In this document: positions 1 through 10,442 of the stretch, in pieces
How the letters are laid out: the number at the start of each line of letters is the position of its first letter
Numbering within the stretch: position 1 is the first letter of the stretch
Assembly (NCBI GenBank): GCA_029961685.1
Contig: JARWKL010000001.1
Span: forward strand, 52,230,062-52,294,061
Direction of reading: 5' to 3'
Origin: Aristolochia californica
Taxonomy: Eukaryota > Streptophyta > Magnoliopsida > Piperales > Aristolochiaceae
DNA: 64,000 nucleotides
Notes under the pieces: generated by a model
Seen by the model: the letters and a program-made list of their open reading frames with translations, nothing else
Told to the model about the DNA's origin: nothing
Databases searched by the model: none
Program-made: the position numbers and the translations under genes

Positions 1-732
1 ATGCATCTCCAGATCAGGAAGTGCTCTTCTTTTCAGCATATGACAAGTGCAATTTTGAGGATGCATGGGTGGGATGTGATCGCATTTTCAGTGACATTAG
101 AAGTACTTCAATTGTACCATGGAAGCATCCGGAGTAAGGGTGGCCCAAATTGAACTTTGATGGTCACTCAAGGGGAAGTCCAGGCCTTGCAGGAGGTGGG
201 GGCCATCTTTCATGACTTTTCTCAGGACATGTGTTACGGGTGTACTATATTCTATTAGGTGTATGTCATTCTACTAAAGTGCAACCTGAGCTTTGCTGTA
301 TGGGTTGGGAATATTTAAGCGGAATTATGTTTGCCCTCTTGTTATAGAGGAAATTCTAAAGTGGTCATCCGTTGGTTTTTTCTTCGCATAGCTCTCCCCA
401 TTGGAGGATTCTGGTTGGCTTATGGCAAGATTGTAGATATTTTTTATGGCCTTCAGGTGGATTGGTGTCACATGGTTAGAAGAGCAAATGGGATGGGTGA
501 TTCCTTGGTTAAGATGGGGGTTTCCCCTCTCCACATTGTTGAAGGCAATACTTACCATATTGTTAATCCAGGATGATCATTTCATTTCAGATTTTGTTTG
601 TACTCATTTATTTGATTGGCCTAGGTTTTGTTTTAAAGTTTCATTAGCCTAGGTGTTTCTATATCTATTGAAAGCCACCAGCCTTCTTCTACTCTCCTCT
701 TTAATGAATCTCTTATTTTTGTCAAAAAAAAA
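1..732 (+). mobile_element. LINE (non-LTR retrotransposon) 3' end, truncated by window edge
   Basis: Broken reading frames on the + strand resemble the RNase H domain found at the C-terminus of plant LINE polyproteins. Around 150-200 there is a stretch reading LNFDG, followed by a glycine-rich GLAGGGG segment, and around 345-375 EGNSKVVIRW, matching the usual LNFDGA...GNPG...EGDS order. Frameshifts and stops separate the pieces. The unit ends near 720-732 with TTAATGAATCTC and a short run of A, as expected for a LINE 3' end. A relative of the same domain lies at 45540-45930. Non-functional remnant; the 5' part is outside the window. Confidence 0.6.
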
Positions 733-841
733 TATCATTGGAAAATTTTCCTTTTAAAAAATGTAAATATCCTTTGACAAATTTCTTGCATTTTTGCTTT
801 CTCAATTTATTTTTCTCATCATTTCTTATAGGAGCAATATG

Positions 842-1407
842 TGTTAAGGAATAGTCCCACATGGATTAGTGAGTACAAAGATCTTGAGTTTATTAGTTGG
901 GAAAAAGACTTCCTAAGTTGGCTAGTCATTTTAGAATGGGCCTTGGACCCTACTTCACATAGTATCAGAGTAGGTACTCATATGTGGGCCTACACATAAA
1001 TTATTCACTTTTAGAGCCACAAAAGAGGGCCTACACCTAAATTATCCACTTGTAGAACCACAAAAGAGGGCTTACACCTAAATTATCCACTTGTAGAGCC
1101 ACAAAAGAGGGACACCTAAAATTATCCACTTGTAGAGCCACAAAAGAGGGACACCTAAAATTATCCACTTTTAGAGCCACAAAAAGGGGTCTATTCCTAA
1201 GTTATCAACTTGTAGAGCCACAAAAGAGGGCCTACACCTAAATTATCCACTTGTAGAGCCACGAAAGATGGCCTACACATGAGGGGGAGTGTTAAAGAAT
1301 AGTCCCACATGGATTAGAGAGTACAAAGATCTTGAGTTTATTAGTTTGGAAAGAAGCTTCTTAAGTTGGTTAGTCATTTTGGAGTGGGCCTTGGACCCAA
1401 CTTCACA
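842..1407 (+). mobile_element. TRIM element (terminal-repeat retrotransposon in miniature), complete, non-coding
   Basis: Two 118-bp direct repeats, 842-959 and 1290-1407, begin TGTTAA and end CTTCACA and differ at roughly a dozen positions. Directly after the left LTR is AGTATCAGAGTAGG (961-974), close to the initiator-Met tRNA primer site TGGTATCAGAGCAGG. Directly before the right LTR is the polypurine tract GAGGGGGAG (1281-1289). The 330-bp interior has no ORF and is almost wholly a tandem repeat (separate entry). Flanking 5-mers ATATG and ATAAA match only partly, so no intact target-site duplication is seen. A solo LTR of the family lies at 8913-9030. Orientation + is set by primer site and polypurine tract. 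Confidence 0.85.
986..1275 (+). repeat. Tandem repeat inside the TRIM interior, about seven units of 39-41 bp
   Basis: Units follow the pattern GGGCCTACACCTAAATTATC then CACTTGTAGAGCCACAAAAGA. Seven near-identical units are followed by a partial eighth that runs into the polypurine tract. Two adjacent units share a 2-bp shorter start (GGGACACCTAAAATT), showing unit-level duplication. The repeat has no spacers, so it is not a CRISPR array. Confidence 0.85.
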
Positions 1408-1584
1408 ATAAAAATTTATTTTCCTAATCCCTTTAATTATTCGTGGAATAAGAGGAATTGGGTTGAGAGTTTTCCCATCCCCTATAACCAGCATATGCAT
1501 CATAAAATTTTAGTCAAACAAAAAATTTACTACATGATTTTCCTATTGACACAACCATTCCCTAGTTAGAATTTTTTTTCTTTT

Positions 1585-2025
1585 TGTTGGAAGATAAGGT
1601 CAAGCCCAAACGACCAAGGAAGGCCCACATATGTAAGATTATTATAAGATGGACTACATGACCAAGGAAGGCCCACAAGATGGGCCCAAGCCCATAAGAA
1701 GTAGGACCCATAATGATTACCAAGAGCCGGCATCCTTATCACATCAGTTGGAAGATCAAGAAGGACTCACAAAAGTATCTTTATCTTAGGGTCACAACCA
1801 ATAAGAGTTTTAGTTTAAGTTATATTTGTCTTTTATCAATATTGAGTTACCTAATTATGTTAGGACTTACCTTAAGTGTTAGAGTTTGGGTGTAATTGGG
1901 ACAAGGGTAGTTTTATTGTAATTGGACTCTACTACCTTCCTCTATTATAAATAGAGGTTCATGTACTCTGATTACAACAAGTTACTGATGTTAATGAAAT
2001 ATTTCACTTTTCCATAAATTCAACA
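1585..2025 (+). mobile_element. Solo LTR with perfect 5-bp target-site duplication
   Basis: The 441-bp unit begins TGTTGG and ends CAACA. CTTTT stands immediately on both sides (1580-1584 and 2026-2030), so it is a clean solo LTR. Its right half matches, in reverse orientation, the LTRs at 19507-19819 and 15036-15237. A TATAAATA box lies at 1946-1953. The LTR points toward the GPI1/PIG-Q gene, whose chosen start is 222 bp downstream of the LTR. Confidence 0.85.
1946..1953 (+). promoter_or_regulatory. TATA box of the solo LTR, candidate promoter for the GPI1 gene
   Basis: TATAAATA in the LTR, same orientation as the gene starting at 2247. A splice-acceptor-like ACTGCAG at 2175-2181 suggests a spliced 5' leader. 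Use as the gene promoter is inference. Confidence 0.35.
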
Positions 2026-2246
2026 CTTTTCTTCATCTTATTTGGTCAACTTAGTAACCTACTTTTAGTTGTGCAACTTTTGTTTCTGTATTCTAGGTTT
2101 ATTCTTGTAGTTACTGTATCCTTCAATTATTTTTGCTTTTTGTGAATGTTATATGCTCTTTTGATGATGTCATACTGCAGATTGAGTTGGCATTTGAGCA
2201 TGTTATACGGGGAGAAGAAACAAGCAATGGTCGTGACTTAAGGACA

Positions 2247-5200
2247 ATGAATTTGAAATGTAGGGTGTGGTGGCCCAGACAACTCTTATCTTCTGAACCT
2301 GACAAATCCCTCATTCTCTTTGGGTGGTTTGTCCGCTCTTCCTTTTCTTCTCTTGATGTCGTTGTAGCAAATGCAGTTCCTGTGCATCGTACCTTATGTT
2401 CTTTTTCTGTATCTGATCTTCAGGTAAGAATTGTTTTAGGCCCTATTTCTTTGTGGTTGTTGATGACTAGTTAGTGGCACAACCTCTTGACGCTAGCTTT
2501 TGAATTTGATGTGTATGTAAAAATTGGGATGCCGAGGCACTTTTTAGCATGGCTATATACCTATTTTGGTTTTAGTGGTACATGGAGAATATATATATAT
2601 ATACATATAATGGTATATGGAGAAATATGACCCGCCCAAGTAATTTCCTCTATCATAAGGAAAAACCTAGTGTAATGAAGTGCTTTGGCTTGGTGTACCA
2701 GATAACAAGAAACTGAGAAGGTTTTAATTTTGACAGAAAGTTCTTTTACTAACATTCTTTTCCTCTCTTTATTGATCAGAGGTCCCTTCATTCTGTAAAT
2801 GGAGAAATATCAATGCTACTACAGGACCATGCTATTTATACTACTCTTGGATACTGCAGACCTGGCAGTGACTATGAAATGCTTAATGGGAGGTTAACAA
2901 GTGTTCTAATGGAGGAAGTTGCTACCACAAAGGCAACCGACTGTAGCTTTGCTTCACCGCCAAACAGCCAGAAAATTCATGAAGATGCAAATTGTATCAA
3001 AAGCCATGAAACATGGTGGTGTGGTTGCCAAAAGCTTGATGGATTTTTGAAATCATACAAAGAATCTTCTATTACTTCTGGTAACTGGATCCAGTTTACT
3101 TCTAGTCCCATAAACATCTCTAAAGAGGTCAGCTGGATCCCTAAGTTGCATCACATTCATTTTGAAGGCCAACTTCTTTCTTGCTGCGATGCTCACGTAT
3201 GTAAGTCAATAATACTTGCATTCCTCTTCTATTTCTAAGCCCTGTCATGAGCCTCTTTTGAACTCTTCTGGATGCTTTCCTCAGGTGATAATCTATGAGC
3301 AACCAAATTTTGGTGCTCATCATTTTTCATCAACATCCTGGAATTACTCTGAGCAACAGCAAAGCACTTTGAAGAGGCCCAAGTGGGTTGATGAGCTACT
3401 CAGAAGGCAGCAACTCTCTGACTTGGTAATATAATACAACAAGTTTGTCTAATTGTCTTGTAACTTCAGGTTACTGTTTGGTGCTATTTGAAAATGGTTT
3501 AACATTCATAAAAAATTAAGAAAAATCATTAATGCAGGATATGGTGTTTCTGGCTCTTAATAGTGCAGATGCTGCGAAGATGATCTTCAATGGTTACCAA
3601 GTCTTACCATCTACATATAAACAGTTGGGTATTAGATCTCCATTTGACAGTAGTTGACTTTGCCAGAGTGACTTTGTTTTTAGTTGACTTCTGTTGATGA
3701 TTGGTGAAGGTGCATTCTGTTTGTGCAGGTTGATATGGAGTTCTGTGGCCATTTTTGTCGCTTCAATTTCCACTCTGCTTTACTTCATACTTCAGTTTTG
3801 TCATAAGTGTCTGAGTTATGGATCACAAAGGTTGATTTACAAAGCATTAGCAATGAGGGTTTGCCACACATGGAAAAATGTACATATCCGTTGTTGTCAG
3901 CTAGTGTATTGGCCAATATTCCTTCAAAGTAGCTGTTCCAGGTAATTCAGTTATGGTAATTAAATGTGTTCTGAAGTTCTGATAGGTACTGCCTTTGGAT
4001 CTCTTTTCATTCTGTCATGTAAGTCATGAGAGTAAGGAAAACTATTGTCTCATGGTCCTGTCATCAATGTTTAGCTTGTTTATGTGATTAGGGCCGATAC
4101 TGTGTTATGCGTACTTTGAGTGGGGGCTCGTGATAATTCTAGTACAATATGACCCCCTTTTCATATATGAAATATTTTGGGTTGTATTGCCATAAGAGTA
4201 ACCTTTTCTTTGTTTATTGAAGCTATAGATGAGTATACTAGATGAGATTTTAAGTTGAAGCCATTGCATATGGTGGTACAACATAGTGACTCTATCATGA
4301 AAGGAAGCTCAGTCAATGTGGATTGATAGACTTTTGGGTTTTAAATTGTCTGTGCAGCTTATCAGTGAAACTCTTTGTTAGGTTCTGTAACATGTGCCTG
4401 ACTTGTAGGTCTGAATCAAGTGTGGAGCATGCACACCATGCTGCTATTCGTAAGCATGCCATGTGGTCGAGCATTGCTGTTGACATTCTGCTGGGGAATG
4501 TTGTTGGTGTGACTTTGTATATCTATACAGAGGCTATATACAACTGTATCTTGCACCTAACCTGTGAAATTACTAATAGCATATTGCGTTCGGGGTGTGC
4601 ATGGCTGATGGGGGTCCCTGCTGGCTTTAAGCTCAATAATGAACTTGCTACGGTCCTTGGGATGATATCACTTAATGTAATTCAAATCTGGTCAACAATT
4701 TGGTTCTTTATGAGTTTCCTCCTCCCTTATTTCATTAAAGGGGTTGCCATTTCTGGAATCATGTTGGGGGCGACTGTGCCAGCCGCTCTTCTTATAGATG
4801 TGCTTAAATTTGTAACATTGCATCTTTCAGCTCTTCATTGGTTTATCTCGCTTCTGTATTCACTTCAGATCCAAGCTTTGACATCTCTATGGCGCCTTTT
4901 CAGGTAGTGTGTTGCTCAACTCGGATGTAAAACTGAATTCAGTCAAGTCCTAAAAACCAAAGCACACAAATGAGGAAGTAGGAATATACAGTCTTGTGGT
5001 CATACCACAAATGTGGAGTCTACTATTGAAAATTATGTAGCACCATCTGATTGAATTTTATTTTCTCTCCTCTGTTTTTTCCTTATAAAGGTATTTAAGA
5101 AAACTTGTTAACCTATTTGCAGTGTTGTACACTCATTCATGTGCTGATACACTGAGTAAAACATGTTACTTATCCACAAACATTTAGATAATGATGAATT

Positions 5201-6423
5201 AAGCTATCTTGCAGAAAACTATATTTAAGAAATTAGAGAATAGGACAAGAATCACTCCATTTTGAAACAAGGAAGACCTTGATACTTTAGTGGCTTAGTT
5301 AATCATATGAGTTGACATTCCTTATGAACTGCATGACAGAGGTCGAAAGTGGAATCCCCTTCGGCAGAGGCTCGATAGTTATGATTACACCGTGGAACAG
5401 CATGTTATGGGGTCACTCCTCTTTACACCTGTCCTACTGATGCTACCGACTACTTCAGTTTTTTACATTTTCTTCACTATTATGAAAACCACCATGAGTT
5501 GTATCTGTATTCTGGTTGAGGTTGCCATTTCTATCCTTCATGCTACACCCTATACTGAAATCTTCCTTTGGATGGCGAGGCCTCAAAGATTTCCTTCTGG
5601 TGTGTGGTTTAAAATATTATCTGCTCAAAGTATGGAGCCACCCACTTCTCCTGAGCATGTGTTTGTTGGTGATGGACATTCACCTTCTGATTCGGTGACA
5701 GTGATGCCAATACAACAAAGCAGTGAAGTTTCAGGGATAGTGGTTTCTATTCTTCAAAGCAACTTTGCAAATATAGGTAAATCAATCCTGCCATTCTTGT
5801 GGTAACTCCGCTCTTTGCATATTATTACTTGAGGACATTTCTTGTGAATCTGTCTGCATAGCAGGAGGGGGAAAAATGATAATACCTACCAATGTAGTAG
5901 GCAAAAGACTAGGTTTTTCCTTATATATCTCCAATGAATGTCTGACTTGTCCATAGTTTTTGTTCTGCTTTATGGATAAAAATCAACCATGTATGGCTGC
6001 TGGACTCTAGTCATTGCTTCTGTACAGTTGATTGTGTATGTATCTAATTCAGAAAGCTCTAACTGCACCTATTTGGAATCTTGCAGAGCAAATCATTCTG
6101 CCATACTACAGAAAAGTCTTCCAAGGAGTTTCTCTTTCTTCAGGTGCTTCATGGGCATATGGTATATTTAGTGGGAAAAGGTGAAATTACTGTTCTTTCT
6201 GTGTTTCAAGTGGTATATACAGTCGATTAATAGTTATGAAACTAAATTGCAGCTTTTGCTCTGCAGTGTACCTTCTGCTTTGCATACTCGTCTGCCCCCA
6301 CCAATGCCTTGGATTCACATGCGCTACGACCACTATTGGTGGCTGTGCCATGATTTGGTGCTCGCTTGTGGACTGGGAAACAGCCAAGGATTATTTGAAT
6401 CATCTACTCGTCCGACCTACTAA
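2247..6423 (+). CDS. GPI1/PIG-Q subunit of GPI-N-acetylglucosaminyltransferase
   Basis: Gpi1/PIG-Q is a membrane subunit of the ER complex that transfers GlcNAc to phosphatidylinositol, the first step of GPI-anchor synthesis. Inferred exons: 2247-2423, 2780-3196, 3285-3425, 3538-3628, 3710-3941, 4409-4903, 5340-5776, 6087-6180, 6267-6423; they join in frame to about 746 residues. The 3628/3710 junction is the least certain because its acceptor lacks a pyrimidine tract. The start was chosen before MNLKCRVWWPRQL; the frame stays open further upstream but crosses an acceptor-like ACTGCAG. The Gpi1-type core lies in exons 5-7: hydrophobic segments plus WKNVHIRCCQ, LRSGCAWLMGVPAGFKLN, GMISLNVIQIWSTIWFF and LLYSLQIQALTSLWRLFRG, ending in PMPWIHMRYDHYW. 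No frameshift seen; probably functional. A solo LTR lies just upstream. Confidence 0.9.
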
Positions 6424-7084
6424 CTCAACATCATTTCTGCCTGCATCTTGATTCAATATCTTCATGTATTAGTTCTCACGAAAATAGCAATTTTGTCACT
6501 ACATTGCATGTTAATGGACTGTTTAGCTTCTTGCATCAAACTGTCCTAAACCAATTAGAATCCAGTTGCCATATAGTCAAAATCTCCAAATTTATTTGTG
6601 AATTCCTGCCCCTGTTTTCAAATGTCAAGATTTGGGTTTTAACGACTGTAAGGATTTAAATCAAGTCAAGGAATGCTGCTTTTACCCAACAGACTAGTAC
6701 TAGTAAGTTGAGTTGGTAGAAGACAATATCTACTCCCAAAAATCAATGTACTGTTCATTTCACAGCATTATATTATACCTGCGGCAATGAGCAGAAATTG
6801 TCGGCATAGACCTGAGTAGAAACCACTGAAGGGAGCCACTAGGGAAGAACCCAATGCTTCGTGGAATTAATACTTTTCATCTTTTGTACTTTATTTTGGT
6901 ATCAAGTGTTCTTGTATGAGATGACTTTTATCTTTTTATCTATGACCCTTCTGAATAGACTCCTCGCACCTCATGGCAAGAATTTAGTCCTTGTAGCCAT
7001 GCAAGGCTAGGCTCGAATCCGCTAAAAGAGAAAAGCTGTTCTAGGAAAGGTCTTCTTATTGCATTCTAGACTAATGGAGATGAA
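6424..7084. other. 3' flank of the GPI1 gene, no gene seen
   Basis: AT-rich sequence after the stop codon, expected to hold the 3' UTR. No coding potential, tRNA or recognisable repeat was found. Confidence 0.5.
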
Positions 7085-7386
7085 GGTATAGAGGCTTACC
7101 AGAATTGAGTTTGCCTTCAGTTTTTTAACTTTTAGGGCTAGTACTTTCCTGTTCATTTTCTGGACTTTATGGATTATATCATGGTGAAAGAAGAACACAC
7201 GTTTGGAGAAAAATAAGGAGAATAGGGTTATGGAGTTCGTCCAAATCTTTTTCCTTAAGTTTTATTTATAATTGATAAAAGTATAATATTATAATTATAC
7301 ATTTCATCTTAGTAAAAGTAAAGAAAAGACAAGAAACATAAATTAATTATATTAATGATACTTTAATTATATCATATTTTCTAACA
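7085..7386 (-). mobile_element. Putative 3' LTR of LARD-like element
   Basis: Read on the - strand it begins TGTTAGAAAATATG, immediately after the polypurine-like GAGGGGAAG (complement of 7387-7395). Its far edge is approximate: a GAGGCTTACCAGAATT segment at about 7090-7105 recurs at about 9166-9182, where the opposite LTR would start. That second LTR is otherwise missing. Confidence 0.5.
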
Positions 7387-9185
7387 CTTCCCCTCAAGTT
7401 GGGAAGTAATGGAAGTGATGCCATCTTGAAACAAATAACATAGACGTAGTAATAAGTTACTTTATCATGATATCCCAAGGATATGTACGTTACTAGACAT
7501 AGACTCTCAAATGGTAGAAATAAGTAATAAGTTGAAACCGACCTCAAATTATTTCGAACAAATATAATGATATTAATCATTAAAAAGGGTAATGTCTATC
7601 ATTCACAAGACGACGGGAACCCAATAAAAAGTCTCAAATGACTTAAAAACGTCCATATAAATAAAAAGGGACCAACCAAAGCAACGTTCCAAAAGGGTTG
7701 GCTAAAGGGGTAAGTGAGAGTAAAAAAAAAAGACGATAGGAGAAAGACTACCAAATAAAAGGGTAATGGGTAATGAAGAAGATAAGATGAAGAAGTCGAG
7801 GTCACCATGTGCTTTATTTTCCTAACTCAAATCTCAAACTTATGAACTAACGCCGACAACAGTCAGTAAATAATGAACCCAAGGCAAGCAACCGAGGAAT
7901 TCTTCTTTAGTAATAATGTTTCAATCAAAGAAACACAATAACATCAGTGGAAATGGGCCAATGCCTAAATAAATCATACAAAAAAATGGAAGTCCTTAAG
8001 AGTAATAAGGACACATGAAATAATCCCAAGCGAGTCCATAAGGAAGTTGTGCACCAAGTAATAAGCTGCCAATAATCTAAGATAATAATCGCAGAAGTCA
8101 AGGATCCAAGACAAGAGTGAGTAAGCCCATGTTAAAAGCCTAAGTTATGCCGAGTCGGTGTCAAACCAATATAACCTAGTGAATGGAGGAATTGGTATAG
8201 AACTTGGGACCTAGACCAATATACTAGAGGCATGGATCTGAGTTTAACTGAGTCAAGACCGAGTTGAGTCTGAATTGACGCGAGTTATCCCCAACGAAAT
8301 AGAATCAATATGGTTCTCAAGTCGCTTGTTTGAACCCGATAGATTAAATAAGCTGAAATATAACCCATAGCATGATAAGGAAGAAGATTAAACCCGACAG
8401 ATTAAATGCAACAGAGAGATAAATTAGTGGAAACAATAGAGTCTTCGTCCTCTAGAAACAACAATGAAGCTGGCACAATGGCTGGAATGGTGGAATTAAT
8501 TCGAAACAGCAACTAATGAACAGATAATCAGGATGATGAGTAGCGTAAAGAACAGAGAACAACGATGAACCAAAAACAAGAACGAACAACGGTGAACCAA
8601 TCAACGAGATTGACACAGAGAACAAATGGAATCGACAATATCCTGGGTTAAGATAGCCAACTAAGAAGCATCAGGACGTAATGTCGTTAATCCAGTAATT
8701 TTGCCAAGATAGCTTTAACTTGCCAGCGGAGAGCAAATAAATCAGATAAATCAGTGTCTTCCAAAGAATAATGATGCCAACAATCAGTGAGCAATCAACA
8801 AGGTTTAGCAGGAATGTTAGATTGTCTAGAAATCAAACAGCAAAGTCCAGCTGTTTGATACTCAAATCATCAGCAGTAGAATCATCGGGCTAGATCATTG
8901 GGTATCAAATACTGTTAACGAATAGTCCTACATGGATTAGTGAGATCAAAGATCTTGAGTTTATTAGTTGGCAGAAGATGATTCCTAAGTGACTAATCAT
9001 TTAGGGATAGGTCTTGGACCCAATTTAATAAATACCATCAATATGGAAGACTTCCAGCATAATACGATCAACAGTAATACCAAGACGTAATGACGTAATG
9101 CCAGGATGATATCCTAATTGACATAAAAAATACGGAAAGAACCAACACTCACAACAACAACAAAGTACAGAGGCTTACCAGAATT
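7387..9185 (-). mobile_element. Interior of LARD-like non-autonomous LTR retrotransposon
   Basis: The sequence is non-coding and collinear with 17441-18310. Shared landmarks include the start CCCCTCAAGTTGGGA, CATTCACAAGACGA, AGGAGAAAG.CTACCAAATAA, CACCATGTGCTTTATTTT and GACAACAGTCAGTAAATAAT. Large derivatives without ORFs fit the LARD class. A TRIM solo LTR (8913-9030) is inserted in it. The right LTR is truncated. Confidence 0.6.
8913..9030 (+). mobile_element. TRIM solo LTR, nested, with 5-bp target-site duplication
   Basis: The 118 bp beginning TGTTAACGAATAGTCC are clearly related to the LTRs at 842-959 and 1290-1407 and have exactly the same length. AATAC flanks both ends (8908-8912 and 9031-9035). 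It is inserted in the LARD-like interior. Confidence 0.8.
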
Positions 9186-9878
9186 AAACCAATGAAATGC
9201 TACAGAAAGTCCATTCTTAAATAATTCATATTTCTAAAAGAATGTTTTATTTCTTTTTTGAAGTAAACAAACCAAAAGTATGAAAGAAAAGGTAGGGAGG
9301 GACACTTGAATATTTTATTTTTAAAAACGTGGTTGACAAATAGAAGATGACATCGTCCAACTTAAACATCTGCATAGAAAATAAAGTTACACCCTTTAAG
9401 ATGGTAATTCACTCTCTCTATATTGCCAACAACATGATTCACTTTTTGATTCTAGGTATAGTGATTTCCATCCAAACTTTTGAATTTGAGACATTTTCTC
9501 TAGAGAACTTACATTGTCCTCCAACTTTCAGTATATTGTGACAGAATAAAATGCAATTCCTGCTTTATAACTCAAATCATGTGAGAGAAACAAGACTAAA
9601 GGAAGGTCTGCTACCAAGTGATACAAAGGATAAGGAAACACAGTCCTATCCACTATCCATAGCCAAGACCAAGAAAATAAATCTCTAAAAAAAAAAAAAA
9701 ATAGGAACATATAGAATGTTAAAAGGTAAAACACATGAATTAAATTATGTTAAGCTTAGAAATATCAACTACATTTTGCATAGTATATAGCACATAAACT
9801 CTAGAGTTTCTCCATCGTGGAAGCAGCTTCTTGTTAGATGATGGATGAAAAGGAGGTCTTCCATGCTTAATTTCTAGC
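9186..9878. other. Intergenic, downstream of the SAUR gene; no gene seen
   Basis: AT-rich. Short open frames here have no recognisable domain. The part nearest 9878 probably includes the 3' UTR of the SAUR gene on the - strand. Confidence 0.4.
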
Positions 9879-10250
9879 TTAAAAAGGTAGCCAGATCCCT
9901 CCGTCTTGCTGTGTGCTTACGCAACGAACGATGTTAAGAAATATACTTTCGTCGCATGGGATGCAAAGCCTGGAATCGTGAGAGGAGAAGTTGTACTCCT
10001 CTCGAGCTCGTTCGAGTAACGCTTTGAAAAGTGGGTGGTCCAGAAAGGCGACTCTGATGACAAACCGCTTATGCTTCTCGCCTACGTAAACTACCAGGTG
10101 ACCCTTGGGGACGTCTCGGGGGATGGCATCCTCCGCTCGGAAGCACGACCACTGTGCCCACCAGCAGTATTCCCACGCTGCTTCTTCTCTGCCCGGTTTT
10201 CTTAATTTGTAGAGAAATGCCGTCAGGAACCTTCCCTTGCTAACCTTCAT
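9879..10250 (-). CDS. SAUR family auxin-responsive protein
   Basis: Single-exon gene of 123 residues, typical of SAURs, which are small intronless auxin-induced proteins; many act by inhibiting PP2C.D phosphatases and so activate plasma-membrane H+-ATPases. The SAUR core spans roughly residues 46-108: DVPKGHLVVYVGEKHKRFVI, then FLDHPLFKALLERAREEYNF and LCIPCDESIF. The open frame extends 64 codons upstream, but the internal ATG (MKVSKGRFLTAFLYKLRK) fits the basic N-terminus of the family, and the TATA box at 10330-10337 lies about 80 nt before it, inside the extension. The N-terminal part is tryptophan-rich (EYCWWAQWSC), which is unusual. No close SAUR paralogue occurs in the window although SAURs often cluster. 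The family is clear; the subclade is not. Confidence 0.92.
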   Translation of the reverse strand: MKVSKGRFLTAFLYKLRKPGREEAAWEYCWWAQWSCFRAEDAIPRDVPKGHLVVYVGEKHKRFVIRVAFLDHPLFKALLERAREEYNFSSHDSRLCIPCDESIFLNIVRCVSTQQDGGIWLPF

Positions 10251-10329
10251 CTTCGCGGTGGAAACACGGTGAAGGAGATGAACGAAGTTGACGAGTCGAA
10301 CGAAAGCGAAAGCAGAGTCGAATGAGGCC

Positions 10330-10337
10330 TTTTTATA
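10330..10337 (-). promoter_or_regulatory. TATA box of the SAUR gene
   Basis: TATAAAAA on the - strand, 80 nt before the chosen ATG. This spacing is normal for a plant gene with a short leader and supports the internal start. Confidence 0.6.
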
Positions 10338-10442
10338 CAGGTGTAAACCCAGTGGAAACGAGCTAGCATTCAAGGGTTGAAATGATAGGCTGCAAGGCCG
10401 TGCATCTTGTACGAAATATGCATTTACATTATAATGGGGCAA

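Noticed and set aside
986..1275. CRISPR-like array
   Set aside because: The repeats are contiguous without unique spacers and sit between LTRs of a TRIM in a plant genome.
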